Shown in pieces: positions 18,890 through 29,441 of a stretch of 64,000 nt of DNA. The DNA lies in the NCBI GenBank assembly GCA_001464355.1, contig LNEU01000016.1, positions 124,001 through 188,000 on the forward strand. The letters run 5' to 3'. The notes beneath the pieces are model-generated. The model saw only the letters and a program-made list of their open reading frames with translations. It was not told where the DNA came from and searched no databases. The stretch's first letter is position 1. Each line of letters starts with the position of its first letter. The translations under genes were made by a program, and so were the position numbers. The stretch comes from Burkholderiales bacterium Ga0077544 (GTDB taxonomy: Bacteria > Pseudomonadota > Gammaproteobacteria > Burkholderiales > Burkholderiaceae_D).

Positions 18890-21800
18890 TCAGTCCCCGG
18901 TAATGGTATCTGCGAGTCGGAAATTCGATATGGCTGGCGCCTGGCCTGACTTGCGATCGATCTTGACCACGTTCGGATCGCTCCACGCACCGGTAATCGC
19001 ATATTCAAAAGTGAATGCCCGCATTAAAGGTTCGCGCAGGAATAATTGCGCCAAAAAAGTACCGGCACCGATGACAGGATTGATCGCCAATGCATAGGCA
19101 ACCGATGCGGCGCCCGCATTGATTTCAGGAATGACGACCGCACGCAAATTCTGTGATTCCTTGGCGATATCGGCAGTACCGTCTATCAGCACGGTTGCGC
19201 TCACACCGCGCATCTTCAGGTTATCGGTAGTGGCGACGCCATTCGAAATGCGCGCACTGCCATTGATACCGTCAAAGGCAAAACCCTCTGAGAATACATC
19301 GCGAAAATCCAGTGTCAGGCGGCGCGGTATCGATTGCAGGCTCAAGACGCCCAGCAATTTGGCCGCACCCGGCTCGACTTTGAGAAACTGTCCGGAGGCA
19401 ATATCCAGATTGATATTGCCGGACAGACTGGGAATATCAAAAGAAAACGGCAAACCTTTCCAGCTGATATCGCCATCCATCCTGCCCTTACCGCCACGTA
19501 GCACATCGGCAAAGCCAAAACGGTTCAGCAGGTTGCCGGCGTTTGCGATATCCAGACGGTAATCGAGACTGGAAACATTGCCGCCATTCCCGGCCAACCA
19601 GTTACCCTTGGCCGTCAGCGTTGCATCCGGGTTAGCCAGCGACAGATTACGAATGCGCCACTCGCGTCCTTCCGTTGCGCGCACATAGTTTGCGAGCAAC
19701 TCCAGGCGCCCGAGCTTCTTGCCGAATAATTCAAAATTTTCAGCGACGACATCCAGCGCCGGCATTTCTGTCGTGCTATCCACTCCATCCATCAAATTCT
19801 TGACGTCCGAACCGACGGATTTGGGAATGACCATCGAAGCCAGTCGCGCAGTGACTTTACCCAAGCCACGGCCGGATGAAGACTCGACCCAGGTCAAGTA
19901 ACCGGATGCCTGCGCCGAATCGACATTGGCTTGCCAGACACTGGTTTGATGGGATACGCCCACCACTACGTCATCGAATTTCTTGCCCATCAAAATCAGT
20001 TCATTGGCACGTGCAGCCAGTACATTCGGCTCTACATATTGCGAAATATTGAGTGCGTCGGATGCATCGGCAGTTTTCTTTTGTCCTGCTTGCGCAACAG
20101 ACACATTCTTTCCACTCGCTGCAGTAATTGAGGAGGCGACAGCTATCCATTCATCAATATTCAAGGAGCGTAAACTGACGTTCACCATCAATCCGCTATC
20201 AGGTTCCGGTGCCGGCGTATTGACACCTATGCCGCCGCGCACCAGATGCCAGGCTGCGGCAGGGTCGTTTGCATTTTTCTCGCGCAAATAATTTGCCACC
20301 ATCGATGAACCCAATGACAGCTTGATGCCATCCCGCATCAGCGCAGTATTATCGGACGACAGACTGGCTTGTTCTATCTTCAGCGGCAACGCATCCTTGG
20401 CAGCCTTGCGCAACGGTGCCGGGAACGCCAGGCCCAGACCGCGCAAATTGGAATCAACGAGGATTTCGACGCGCTTGCTCTTGACACTGATAGATGCGCC
20501 AAAGCGTGTGCTGCCGGTGATCTTGTCTATCAATTTTTGCATCGCTGGCGCAGGATAATTTTTGCGCAAACCAGCGGCGGACAGCGAGCCATCAGCCTTG
20601 ATCAGGATAGTGCCGTCTTTTTGCGTGCCGCCGGTTACCGTCAAAGGACCACCAAGGAAATTCGCCTTGATACCCTTCAACGCCAGACCTTTTTCATCGA
20701 AATCAAGCTGGCCATTGGCTTGCATCAACGCAGGAATGCCATTCTGCAAAATCACATTATTGTTGGCAAATTTCAGCGCGCCCTGCACCTGGGCATCGAT
20801 CATTTTATTTAATGGCAACTTCAAACTCAGCGCCAGTGTCGCATTGCCGGTCGCCTTGGTTTCATCAGTGAAGTGGCCTATCCATGTCGCAACCGGACTG
20901 TCTACCGTGTATTGCACTAGGTCCTGCAAAGTGCCGGCAGCCTTGCCATCGATTTCGAGGACAGGATCGGTAGCAAGCAAGTCTGCAATCACGGCTTTCA
21001 CGTTGGATACTTCTGCGCCGTGGGTTTTGCCACTTTCACCTTTGATTTCCATGCGGGTGCGATCGAACAGGATCGTGCCTTTGACTTTTTCCAGCAAAGG
21101 CCACAACGGTGCCTTGCCATCCTTGCCGAACATGTCGGGTGCGTAATTCAGGCTGCCGTTATCAATCTTGCCGCCAAAAATAAATTCGCCTTTCGGTTTT
21201 TCACCAGGTTTTTGCGTACGGAAAGGGAAGTGATTCAAATCGCCTTTGACCTTGATGGTACCGTCACGCAGCGTGCCGTCGACCAAAGCATTCCCCAGCC
21301 ATGAGCGAAAATGTTCGTTCATGGCTAATGGCAAATAATCACGCACCTTGTTCAGTTCCAGCCCGGTCAAACTTCCGCTCAAGTCAATCGTGCCCAGCGC
21401 ACGCGACGATTGATTCTGCAGCGACATCAAATGCGTACCCGCAAACGATCCGAGCAAACCCTGTCTGGCAAAGCTCATCTTTTGCACTTCAAGCAATAGC
21501 TGATCGTTTTTCTGAAAAGTCCATTTCGCATCCATTTTCAATGCATCAAATACGACATCGGACTCTGCAAAATAACCTGGCAAAGCCAGTGTGATATTTT
21601 CCGATGCCAGTGCAAATGTTCCACCCTGATGAGAGGCATCGACATGACCGGTCAAATTCTCAAAGCCCGGAATCGCAGGTATCGCAGCTTGCGCCGGCAA
21701 CGTTGCGCTCGCAACGCGCGCCGGGCGAGCAGCTTGCGCACGCATCGCCAAACCTGCGAAATCGCCTTTGACCTTGTAGGAAGATATATTCGGGTACGCA

Positions 21801-23122
21801 CCCTGCCACTGGGCGGAGAAATCCTTCAGCTTGCCGCGCGGCGCAAAATCCTGCAGCAGGCGTAACTGCGTTTGCGGCAAGGGCAGGCGTCCGGCAAAAT
21901 CGGTCCAAGCCTGCAAGTCCAGCGATTTCGCATTCACCTCTATACGCTCGGGCACACCATTCCTGGCCGCGACATAGTGTTCACTCATCGTGGTCTTGGG
22001 CAATTGCAAGCCATCGTCGGTTTGCAAGGAAAAATCCACCACCGAAATCGTATGTCCCTGCATACCAAAAGTCGGCACACCATCTCGCGGTCCGCCTTCC
22101 AAAGTCTCGCGTACCGATATCCGTCCGTTTGCACGGGCCAATGCCAGCGGTGCCATGTTTTTGCGCAACTGCACTGATACATCCGACAGACTCAGATCAG
22201 CAGTAAAGTCGGCAACCCGCGCATGATCGAAAGACAGCCATCCCCGCAGCGAACCCTTGGCCTGTTGCAAATCAAAAGGGAAATCGAGATAAGTCTTCCA
22301 CGCCGCCAAATCGGTATCGCGCAAATCGGTATAAAGCTGGCCGGTCCAGCGCGACGCATCGGAAATTTTTTGAGAAAAAATGGGATGATCAAAACTGGCA
22401 CGCACATCCAGTGGCGCAGCGATGGCGACGGGTGGCGTCGCATTCAAAGCAAACTGGTGATGCCGTCCGTCGTTGCGCAAGACGATATTGACGCGATTGA
22501 GCAGCAATTCCGGAGCCTGGCGCAGCTTATCCTGCCAGCGCAATTGGCCATCGCTGATACGAATCTCGCGTTGTGACAGAATCCAATCAGCCGCCTTGCC
22601 ATCGCCACTTTTTTTCAAATCGACCAGCAAACCGGCGACATAAAAATTACCGGAAGCATCACGCTGCACATCCATGTCCGGCTTGTCTATCTCCAGTCTA
22701 TGCAGACGCAAATCGGCAACAATCAGCGACCACCACGACACCGTGGCAGAAACCGCAGGTAGTTGCAGCGCCGTTCCGCCATCCTTGTCATAGACGACGA
22801 CATTGCCCAACGATAGATGCGGACGCAAACCGTGCCACGATGCCGCGATGGTTTCTATCGATACCTGGCGTCCTATTGATTTGGTCGCGACTTTTTCGAC
22901 ATCGACACGATAGGTCGATATCTGCGGCAAGACCGCATAACGTAAAGTGAGGAATAGTGCGCAGAAGATAAAGTAAGCGACGACCAGCAACTTGAACGAC
23001 CAGCCCAGCACATGATGGCTCGCCTTGTTGGCGGCTCGCGCCGATTGTTGAATCGCACGCCAGCAAGACCGCAGCCTATCGGCAGTCAGGGTCTGATCAG
23101 GTGAGCGTGGATCTATATGCAT
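18890..23122 (-). CDS. yhdP: YhdP family AsmA-like envelope protein
   Basis: A very large (1410 residues) inner-membrane-anchored protein. One transmembrane helix lies near residues 40-65 (FKLLVVAYFIFCALFLTLRYAV). The remainder is a long periplasmic beta-rich region with the TIGR02099/DUF3971 N-terminal part and an AsmA-like C-terminal part (VVIPEINAGAASVAYALAINPV). In E. coli YhdP bridges the periplasm and carries phospholipid to the outer membrane with TamB and YdbH. ATG 23122 was preferred to the TTG one codon earlier. It heads the yhdP-nitrilase-tldD group. Confidence 0.88.
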   Translation of the reverse strand: MHIDPRSPDQTLTADRLRSCWRAIQQSARAANKASHHVLGWSFKLLVVAYFIFCALFLTLRYAVLPQISTYRVDVEKVATKSIGRQVSIETIAASWHGLRPHLSLGNVVVYDKDGGTALQLPAVSATVSWWSLIVADLRLHRLEIDKPDMDVQRDASGNFYVAGLLVDLKKSGDGKAADWILSQREIRISDGQLRWQDKLRQAPELLLNRVNIVLRNDGRHHQFALNATPPVAIAAPLDVRASFDHPIFSQKISDASRWTGQLYTDLRDTDLAAWKTYLDFPFDLQQAKGSLRGWLSFDHARVADFTADLSLSDVSVQLRKNMAPLALARANGRISVRETLEGGPRDGVPTFGMQGHTISVVDFSLQTDDGLQLPKTTMSEHYVAARNGVPERIEVNAKSLDLQAWTDFAGRLPLPQTQLRLLQDFAPRGKLKDFSAQWQGAYPNISSYKVKGDFAGLAMRAQAARPARVASATLPAQAAIPAIPGFENLTGHVDASHQGGTFALASENITLALPGYFAESDVVFDALKMDAKWTFQKNDQLLLEVQKMSFARQGLLGSFAGTHLMSLQNQSSRALGTIDLSGSLTGLELNKVRDYLPLAMNEHFRSWLGNALVDGTLRDGTIKVKGDLNHFPFRTQKPGEKPKGEFIFGGKIDNGSLNYAPDMFGKDGKAPLWPLLEKVKGTILFDRTRMEIKGESGKTHGAEVSNVKAVIADLLATDPVLEIDGKAAGTLQDLVQYTVDSPVATWIGHFTDETKATGNATLALSLKLPLNKMIDAQVQGALKFANNNVILQNGIPALMQANGQLDFDEKGLALKGIKANFLGGPLTVTGGTQKDGTILIKADGSLSAAGLRKNYPAPAMQKLIDKITGSTRFGASISVKSKRVEILVDSNLRGLGLAFPAPLRKAAKDALPLKIEQASLSSDNTALMRDGIKLSLGSSMVANYLREKNANDPAAAWHLVRGGIGVNTPAPEPDSGLMVNVSLRSLNIDEWIAVASSITAASGKNVSVAQAGQKKTADASDALNISQYVEPNVLAARANELILMGKKFDDVVVGVSHQTSVWQANVDSAQASGYLTWVESSSGRGLGKVTARLASMVIPKSVGSDVKNLMDGVDSTTEMPALDVVAENFELFGKKLGRLELLANYVRATEGREWRIRNLSLANPDATLTAKGNWLAGNGGNVSSLDYRLDIANAGNLLNRFGFADVLRGGKGRMDGDISWKGLPFSFDIPSLSGNINLDIASGQFLKVEPGAAKLLGVLSLQSIPRRLTLDFRDVFSEGFAFDGINGSARISNGVATTDNLKMRGVSATVLIDGTADIAKESQNLRAVVIPEINAGAASVAYALAINPVIGAGTFLAQLFLREPLMRAFTFEYAITGAWSDPNVVKIDRKSGQAPAISNFRLADTITGD

Positions 23123-23250
23123 CAATCAAAAGGTCGGCAAATCTACTTCGCGTAGAATAAAACAGGCTGGCTGGCAATCGGCTGGCATAAATTTAAATCG
23201 GGCTTTAATTCAAAGCCTAACGACAAGAACCCTAGGATACTCCCAAGCCC

Positions 23251-25971
23251 GTGCCTAACCTATCTTTGACTCCAATTACTGCTTCGCGCTTCTATTCCCG
23301 ATGGCTCCATGCGGACGAATCCCGCGCAAAAAAGGTTGCCGAAGTTGGCAGATTATCCCTGAACTCGGCCATCTTCGCTGAAATCTTACAAAACGAAACA
23401 GACGCCGGCGCCTCTCTGCCGGCAGCAATGCGCCGCCTGCGCAATCTGGTCATTGCGACGCTGATCCAGCGCGACCTGAGCGGCCAGGCCGATCTGGCCG
23501 AAGTCGTCGACACGATGACGGCTTTCGGTGATTTTGCAGTGCAGACACATCTGGCGGCCGTCACAACCGAAATGATGACGATACACGGCACGCCTATCGG
23601 TGCTGAATCAGGTGAGCAGCAAGAGATGATCGTACTCGGCATGGGTAAGCTGGGTGGTGGCGAACTGAATGTTTCTTCCGACATAGACCTGATCTTCGTT
23701 TATTCGGAGGATGGCGAAACCGTCACCACCACGCCCGAACAAAGGCAGTTATCGAATCACGAATTTTTCATCCGGCTGGGCAAGAAACTGATTGCAGCCC
23801 TTGCGGAAATTACCGAAGACGGTTTCACCTTTCGCGTCGATATGGCCCTGCGTCCGAACGGCGCGTCGGGCCCGCTGGCCGCCAGCTTCAATATGGTCGA
23901 GGAATACCTGATCGTACAAGGCCGCGAATGGGAGCGCTATGCCTGGGTCAAGGCGCGTGCGCTGACCGGCAAGCCAGCAGACATTACAGCACTGGAAAAA
24001 ATCACGCGCCCCTTCATTTACAGGCGCTATCTCGATTACGGCTCTATCGATGCGATTCGCAATATGCACGCGCAAATCCGTGCTGAAGTCACGCGTCAGG
24101 AAGCACGTCATCCTGACCGCAGCAACAACGTCAAACTGGGCCGCGGCGGCATACGCGAAATCGAATTTCTGGCACAAGTACATCAATTGATACGCGGTGG
24201 CCGCGACGCCGCCCTGCGCGATCGCTCGACGCGACATACCTTGCACACGCTGGCAGAAAAAGGACTGTTCAAACCGGACGTCGTCGATCAGTTGCAGCAT
24301 GCTTATACCTTCCTGCGCAATCTCGAACATCGTCTGCAATATCTGGACGATGCGCAAACCCATACCTTCCCTGCGAACGAAGCCGATCAACTGACAATAG
24401 CAAAGATGATGGGCTACAACGATGTGCCGGCCCTGTTGGCTGCACTGGAAGAACAGCGCGCGCTGGTTGCCAGGCAGTTCGACGCGATCTTTAGCGACAA
24501 GACGAATGACAACGGCTCCGACGACCGTGCAGCCGCGGACCTGAATGCCGTGCTGACCGATACTGATAGCGAACAGGCGATCCAAACCTATTTGACCAGC
24601 CTGTCCTTCGACCATGCAGCCGATTCAGCCAAACGTCTGCTGGCGACCTGGCATTCGCCGCGTCTGCAATCGCTGCCGGAAGCCAGTCGCAACAAGCTGG
24701 TGGCGCTGGTCAATGCGTCGCTGCCATTGATTACCAAATTGACTGAGGCGCGATCCACGACCCTGGGCCGCCTGCTGGACTTCCTGGAAGCCATTGCGCG
24801 CCGCGCCGCCTATCTCGCCTTGCTGACTGAATATCCGCATGCGCTGGAACGCGTGATCCGCATGATCGCGGCCAGCGACTGGGCCGCTAAATATCTGACC
24901 CGCCATCCTTTGCTGCTGGATGAATTGCTGGACGATCGCACCTTGAAGGCAGCACCCGACTGGAAAGCCTTTGCGCACGACTGTCGCCAGCGACTGGATG
25001 AGACACCCGGCGACACCGAACGACAAATGGACGTCCTGCGCGAAATGCATCACGCGCAATTGATACGACTGCTGGCACAGGATCTGGTGGGCGATATGAG
25101 TGTCGAGCGCCTGGCCGATCATTTATCCGAGCTGGCAGACAGGTTGGTGGAAGCGACCATACAAACCATCTGGAAGGGCTTGCCGAAGCGGCATCGTGAA
25201 GAGCCGAAGTTCGCCGTCATTGCGTACGGAAAACTGGGCGGCAAAGAACTCGGCTATGCATCTGATCTCGACGTCATTTTCCTCTATGACGATGACGATC
25301 AGGAAGCGCCTGCGCTGTATGCCAAACTGGCACAACGCTTCATCACATGGATGACTGCGCATACGCCAGCCGGCATATTGTTCGACGTCGATATCGCACT
25401 GCGCCCGGACGGTGCCAGTGGTCTGCTGGTTTCCACCGTTTCTTCGTTCGAAAAGTATCAAACCACCTCGGCCTGGCTTTGGGAACATCAAGCGTTGACA
25501 CGAGCGCGCTTCTGCGCTGGCGACGCCGAGATCGGCGCACGCTTTGAAGCGATACGCGAAAGCGTATTGCGGCAGAAACGTGATCCGATCGAGCTGAAAA
25601 AAGAAGTGCTGGAAATGCGCAAGAAGCTGCACGATGCGCATCCGAACCGTACCGATCTGTTCGATCTGAAGCATGATAACGGCGGCATGATCGATATCGA
25701 GTTCATGGTGCAGTTTCTCGTGTTGCGCGATGCTGCGCAGCACCCGCGACTTACTGGCGATATCGGCAATATCGCCCTGCTGAAATTATGCGGAGAACTG
25801 GGCTTGATCGATGCAAGCCTTTCGAACACCGTCGCCGACGCGTATAGAACCTTCCGCAAACTGCAGCATCAGATTCGCTTACAAGGCGCCGAGCGGGCAA
25901 GGGTTGAAATGGAACGAGTCGAACCGGAAATTGCCGTAGTCACCACCCTGTGGAATGCGATATTTGCGTAA
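23251..25971 (+). CDS. glnE: Bifunctional glutamine synthetase adenylyltransferase/deadenylase
   Basis: Adds AMP to, or removes it from, glutamine synthetase in response to PII signals. The 906 residues contain two nucleotidyltransferase modules. The N-terminal deadenylase has GMGKLGGGELNVSSDIDLIF (catalytic D144/D146); the C-terminal adenylylase has AYGKLGGKELGYASDLDVIF (D672/D674). GlnD-type helical regions follow each. The start is GTG with a rather distant AGGA (13 bases), and no better in-frame start is seen. It is divergent from yhdP across 128 bases. Confidence 0.95.
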   Translation: MPNLSLTPITASRFYSRWLHADESRAKKVAEVGRLSLNSAIFAEILQNETDAGASLPAAMRRLRNLVIATLIQRDLSGQADLAEVVDTMTAFGDFAVQTHLAAVTTEMMTIHGTPIGAESGEQQEMIVLGMGKLGGGELNVSSDIDLIFVYSEDGETVTTTPEQRQLSNHEFFIRLGKKLIAALAEITEDGFTFRVDMALRPNGASGPLAASFNMVEEYLIVQGREWERYAWVKARALTGKPADITALEKITRPFIYRRYLDYGSIDAIRNMHAQIRAEVTRQEARHPDRSNNVKLGRGGIREIEFLAQVHQLIRGGRDAALRDRSTRHTLHTLAEKGLFKPDVVDQLQHAYTFLRNLEHRLQYLDDAQTHTFPANEADQLTIAKMMGYNDVPALLAALEEQRALVARQFDAIFSDKTNDNGSDDRAAADLNAVLTDTDSEQAIQTYLTSLSFDHAADSAKRLLATWHSPRLQSLPEASRNKLVALVNASLPLITKLTEARSTTLGRLLDFLEAIARRAAYLALLTEYPHALERVIRMIAASDWAAKYLTRHPLLLDELLDDRTLKAAPDWKAFAHDCRQRLDETPGDTERQMDVLREMHHAQLIRLLAQDLVGDMSVERLADHLSELADRLVEATIQTIWKGLPKRHREEPKFAVIAYGKLGGKELGYASDLDVIFLYDDDDQEAPALYAKLAQRFITWMTAHTPAGILFDVDIALRPDGASGLLVSTVSSFEKYQTTSAWLWEHQALTRARFCAGDAEIGARFEAIRESVLRQKRDPIELKKEVLEMRKKLHDAHPNRTDLFDLKHDNGGMIDIEFMVQFLVLRDAAQHPRLTGDIGNIALLKLCGELGLIDASLSNTVADAYRTFRKLQHQIRLQGAERARVEMERVEPEIAVVTTLWNAIFA

Positions 25972-26465
25972 CTATTGAGGCAGAGCTTTTGACAACAAGG
26001 ACGCAAGCAAGACAATATAAATGCGCAAAAGTTATCCCCGTTTTTTGTGCACAGGCCTGTGGATAAGCTGAGTGCAAGCGACATATGTCATTGATCTGAA
26101 AGAGAATTAATTTACTGCACAATCTGCGCAAGTTCGACTCTGCCGACGCGCTTGCGCACCCCATCTGCTCGAAATTATCCCCGGCTCAGTTGACAGCATG
26201 CGCAAGTTAACCGCATGCCGACTGCATTTTTTTGCTATACAACTGCCGCCCGTACTGCAGACAGAGCTTTCCTTTATTATTTTTTTATCTATATGACCGA
26301 CGTGTTTGTCGCATCGACAAAACATTTTTTGCAAAGGTGGAAATAAAGCCGCTATCGGCACTTGAATTTTCCAGAACTTAGCGCGACACTAAAGCCACTG
26401 CAGAACGTCCTTAGAGACACCAGTAATATGACAAACACTTTCAGCCGAGACAAAGGGAGAGACGT
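25972..26465. other. Intergenic region without a gene
   Basis: About 490 bases with no convincing reading frame. One exact DnaA-box nonamer (TGTGGATAA, 26058-26066) is present alone. The 3' half is AT-rich and probably carries the promoter of the DUF3606 gene, but no clear -35/-10 pair stands out. Confidence 0.5.
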
Positions 26466-26657
26466 ATGTCAATAGAAGCCATAAATCGCGCACCAGCGGA
26501 TTTGATGCATATCAGAGTCGATCATCAAGACGAACTTCGATATTGGGCAGATCGGTTTGAACGAACGCCACGCGAACTGGAAAATGCAGTGATTAGGGTC
26601 GGCGCAAATACAAAAGATGTAGAGCGCTACTTGAAGTTGAAGTCCTACTGCAAATAA
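26466..26657 (+). CDS. Small DUF3606 protein
   Basis: A 63-residue cytoplasmic protein almost wholly made of the DUF3606 domain, recognisable by DELRYWADRFERTPRELENAV followed by RVG. Function unknown; the domain is widespread in soil proteobacteria and often linked to stress-regulated genes. A strong ribosome site, AAAGGGAGAG, precedes the ATG. It stands alone between glnE and the anti-sigma gene. Confidence 0.85.
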   Translation: MSIEAINRAPADLMHIRVDHQDELRYWADRFERTPRELENAVIRVGANTKDVERYLKLKSYCK

Positions 26658-26787
26658 GCTTCCCGATGTAAGCCAGACCAGCGGCTCGTCAACCTTTCAA
26701 AAATTATCCGATTGAGTCAATCGGATATTTTCAACATAGCCGCAAGCATTCCCAAACCTCCCTTGGATGACATGAACGCCGCAGCGA

Positions 26788-27492
26788 TCATGTCATTTTA
26801 GCTGCCTTGCCGATGAACAGGATAGGACCGGTCGGTGTGCCTGTAGGCGAGCCGTTTTCCGGCTCCAGCGTAATTTCAAACAACTGATTAGCCTGCATAG
26901 GCGGCAATTTATCCAAAGCCAAGGTGACGGTTTTGCCCGGCTCGACCAAACCTAGAGAAACCGGTTTGTCCCAGCCTTCACCCTTGGTCCAGAACTGCAA
27001 GGATTTTTGACCAGGCACGGTGTCCGTACGTAATGGCGTCAAGGTCAAATGTTTATCTGCGCTGGTTTGCACTATCCAGCCCGGCGTACGTTCTTGCGGC
27101 TCAACCAGCACCACCATAAAGTTTGGCTCTGACACCGGCGTTGTTGGTCGCATGATCATCACTGCAACCAGCACGGCAGCTGCGGCAAAACCACTCGCGG
27201 CCAGTCCACGCCATAAGCGTAAATCACTCCACCATGCCGACCAGCTGGATTGCGCGGTCGCCGATTGGCGACGCAAATCTTTCAGGATGCGCGGCCATAA
27301 TTGTGAAGACGGTTCCTGCTCTTCCACCAACGACGTCAAGGGTAGTAAACGACGCTCCCACTCTTCCACTGCCGTACGCAATAATGCTTCATTCTGCATG
27401 CGTTGCGCGACTTGCTGACGTTGTGCGGCTGACAGCGTGCCGAGCACATATTCACCTGCCAGATGCTGCAATTCGTCGAATGACTCATTCAT
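26788..27492 (-). CDS. Anti-sigma factor (RskA-like)
   Basis: A 234-residue single-pass membrane protein. The N-terminal cytoplasmic sigma-binding part has LAGEYVLGTLSAAQRQQV near 11. The membrane segment is at about 95-114, and a periplasmic RskA-type domain has TPGWIVQTSADKHLTLTPL and FEITLEPENGSPTGTPTGPI. It should hold the ECF sigma factor at the membrane until a signal releases it. Its ATG overlaps the sigma gene stop by two bases (ATGA), so the two are translationally coupled. Confidence 0.88.
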   Translation of the reverse strand: MNESFDELQHLAGEYVLGTLSAAQRQQVAQRMQNEALLRTAVEEWERRLLPLTSLVEEQEPSSQLWPRILKDLRRQSATAQSSWSAWWSDLRLWRGLAASGFAAAAVLVAVMIMRPTTPVSEPNFMVVLVEPQERTPGWIVQTSADKHLTLTPLRTDTVPGQKSLQFWTKGEGWDKPVSLGLVEPGKTVTLALDKLPPMQANQLFEITLEPENGSPTGTPTGPILFIGKAAKMT

Positions 27493-28043
27493 CCCATGCA
27501 CTCCCGCAATGCGGCCAAACCACGTTTGACCCACGCCTTCACTGATCCCAGAGGCGCATTCAGGCGTTGCGCAATTTCACTATGACTGCAGCCATCCACA
27601 TAGGCGCACAAAATACTATTGCGCTTGGCGCCGTCGAGATGGGACAGACAATCCTGCAACTGTCCCAGGCTGGCATTCAATTCAAATTGATCAACGATCA
27701 ATTCCTCATTCTGTTGCTGCATGTTGTCGATGGCTTCTTCGTCCGCATACACTTCGCGCTCACGATCCCGCAACATGTTCAATGCCTGATGCCGCACCAC
27801 GCTATAGATCCAACCTCGACCTTCACCACGCGTGGCATCGAAACTGGCAGCTTTATTCCAAATACTGACGAAGGCATCGTGGACTACATCTTCGGCCAAA
27901 TGCCGCTCACGCACGATGCGTAAAGCCACACCAAGCAGACGCTTGCTGTCTTGCAGATAAATGCGCTTCAACGCATGTTCGTCGCCCAGGGCGCAAGCAT
28001 GCAAGGCAGCGTTGTAATCAAAGGAGTCTGAGTCGGCAGGCAA
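27489..28043 (-). CDS. ECF sigma factor (SigK-like)
   Basis: A 184-residue group 4 sigma factor. Region 2 is at about 20-90 (LAEDVVHDAFVSIWNKAASFD and GWIYSVVRHQALNMLRDR). Region 4 is at about 125-180 (HSEIAQRLNAPLGSVKAWVKRGL). The start codon is TTG at 28043, which fits the family length; no better start is in frame. It is co-transcribed with the membrane anti-sigma factor. The adjacent DUF3455 lipoprotein gene, in the same direction 131 bases upstream, is a likely target by neighbourhood. Confidence 0.9.
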   Translation of the reverse strand: MPADSDSFDYNAALHACALGDEHALKRIYLQDSKRLLGVALRIVRERHLAEDVVHDAFVSIWNKAASFDATRGEGRGWIYSVVRHQALNMLRDREREVYADEEAIDNMQQQNEELIVDQFELNASLGQLQDCLSHLDGAKRNSILCAYVDGCSHSEIAQRLNAPLGSVKAWVKRGLAALRECMG

Positions 28044-28174
28044 AATAGTCTGTCTTTAAAAAATTGGAATGAGTGATACCGATTTATTTCCAATTAATTA
28101 TATAGGACGCAATCTGCCTGCCAACGTCTTCCTCGCGCTTAATTAAGCTTAATCATTAAACTTGATAATTAAGC

Positions 28175-28714
28175 TCAAGCAGCTTTCCAGAAAATGTAAT
28201 CAGCCTGGTATTTGACGATTTCCTTGGTGCCTACATTGCCTGCACCGCAAGCTGTTGCTGGCGCTACGCCGCCCTTGGTCGCTACGCGCTGGATGTATGT
28301 CACACCTGTCATTGCGCCGCTACCGGTTGCTGGATTTGCTTTGACTAACTGGAATGGAATGTTGCCTGCACCAGCTGGAGCGACTGCCAACTGAGTAGCC
28401 GTCACTTTCGAGCCGTCATTGCTTGCCCATGTTGCTGGTGGGCCGAAATATTTACCAATTGCTTTACCGCTACGATCCGACAACACTGCGTCAGGACCAA
28501 CGAAAACCCATTCAAACTGGCCAGCCATATCTTTTTTAACGCGGCATTCATAAGTGATATCGCCTGCACCAACAGTTTGCAATGAGACAGTATTACCGGC
28601 TGGGACTTGTACAGTTGGTGGCAACGCATCTTGCGAATACATAGGAGTGGTCGAACATGCTGACAACAAAACAGCAGCGGAAGCGAGCGCAACGGCGGAG
28701 AGAGTGATTTGCAT
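28175..28714 (-). CDS. DUF3455 lipoprotein
   Basis: A 179-residue lipoprotein with lipobox LLSAC (lipidated C20). The DUF3455 domain fills the rest: VQVPAGNTVSLQTVGAGDITYECR, the GPDAVLSD region and GVTYIQRVATKGGVAP. Function unknown; the domain is common in secreted proteins next to ECF sigma genes. Two conserved cysteines (52 and about 160) may form a disulfide. An inverted repeat TATCCGGATA lies about 45 bases before the start and could be part of its promoter. Confidence 0.8.
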   Translation of the reverse strand: MQITLSAVALASAAVLLSACSTTPMYSQDALPPTVQVPAGNTVSLQTVGAGDITYECRVKKDMAGQFEWVFVGPDAVLSDRSGKAIGKYFGPPATWASNDGSKVTATQLAVAPAGAGNIPFQLVKANPATGSGAMTGVTYIQRVATKGGVAPATACGAGNVGTKEIVKYQADYIFWKAA

Positions 28715-29019
28715 GATGTTTTCCTTGGTAGTTAAAAAAAGTGATCAGCTGGCGTATCCGGATATCGGAAATTTATGCGCTGATACTAGTACTACCCACC
28801 AGATGCGGATTTGGATGCAGTCGATTCAAAATAAATTTAATTATTTTGATTTAGGTGGTTTGCCGGTAAAAGTCAGCGGAAATACTGGTTTAAGGCGGCT
28901 TAAGGATTGCCGCAGGGAGATTTGGATTCGCCCCTACCTCTATAAAGGGGCCGAAATCCAGCGCGCACGCAGTATACTTTGGCCTTTTACGGCAATCGCC
29001 TCACCGCTAAGGATGTTCC
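28715..29019. other. Divergent intergenic region with a long imperfect hairpin
   Basis: Shared upstream region of the DUF3455 gene and yjdM. A hairpin at 28924-28960 pairs GGATT with AATCC and GCCCCT with AGGGGC around an ACCTCTATAA loop. TATCCGGATA lies near 28760. No gene is seen. Confidence 0.4.
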
Positions 29020-29364
29020 ATGAGCGCTTTACCTGCATGTTCCAAATGCAATTCCGAATACACCTATGAAGATAACGACATGTATATCTGCCCGGAATGC
29101 GCGCACGAATGGCCAGTTCAGCAAACTGCAGAATCGGCCGAAGAAGGCAGCAAGGTCTATCGCGATTCCGTCGGCACTGTGCTGCAGGATGGCGATACCG
29201 TGACGGTGATCAAGGATTTGAAATTAAAAGGATCTGGCGGCACCATCAAGGTCGGCACCAAGGTCAAGAATATCCGCCTAGTAGATAGCGATCATGACAT
29301 CGACTGCAAGATCGACGGTTTCGGCGCGATGAGCCTGAAAACGGAATTCGTCAAAAAGGTTTGA
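29020..29364 (+). CDS. yjdM: Zinc-ribbon protein YjdM (PhnA family)
   Basis: A 114-residue protein. The N-terminal zinc ribbon has C7, C10, C24 and C27; a C-terminal SH3-like domain contains [25 protein letters not shown]. It is homologous to E. coli YjdM, formerly PhnA, which is not a phosphonate enzyme despite the old name. Molecular function is unknown. AAGGA precedes the start. Confidence 0.92.
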   Translation: MSALPACSKCNSEYTYEDNDMYICPECAHEWPVQQTAESAEEGSKVYRDSVGTVLQDGDTVTVIKDLKLKGSGGTIKVGTKVKNIRLVDSDHDIDCKIDGFGAMSLKTEFVKKV

Positions 29365-29441
29365 ACCTGCGAGCGTGAGCTTCGTCTATAAAATCTAAGT
29401 AGCGATATAAAATCCTACGCAAACCAACGGATCGCAAGCCC

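Noticed and set aside
26058-26066. Exact DnaA box TGTGGATAA, possible origin
   Set aside because: A single box without clustered copies, AT-rich unwinding region, dnaA or parAB. Chance occurrence is likely.
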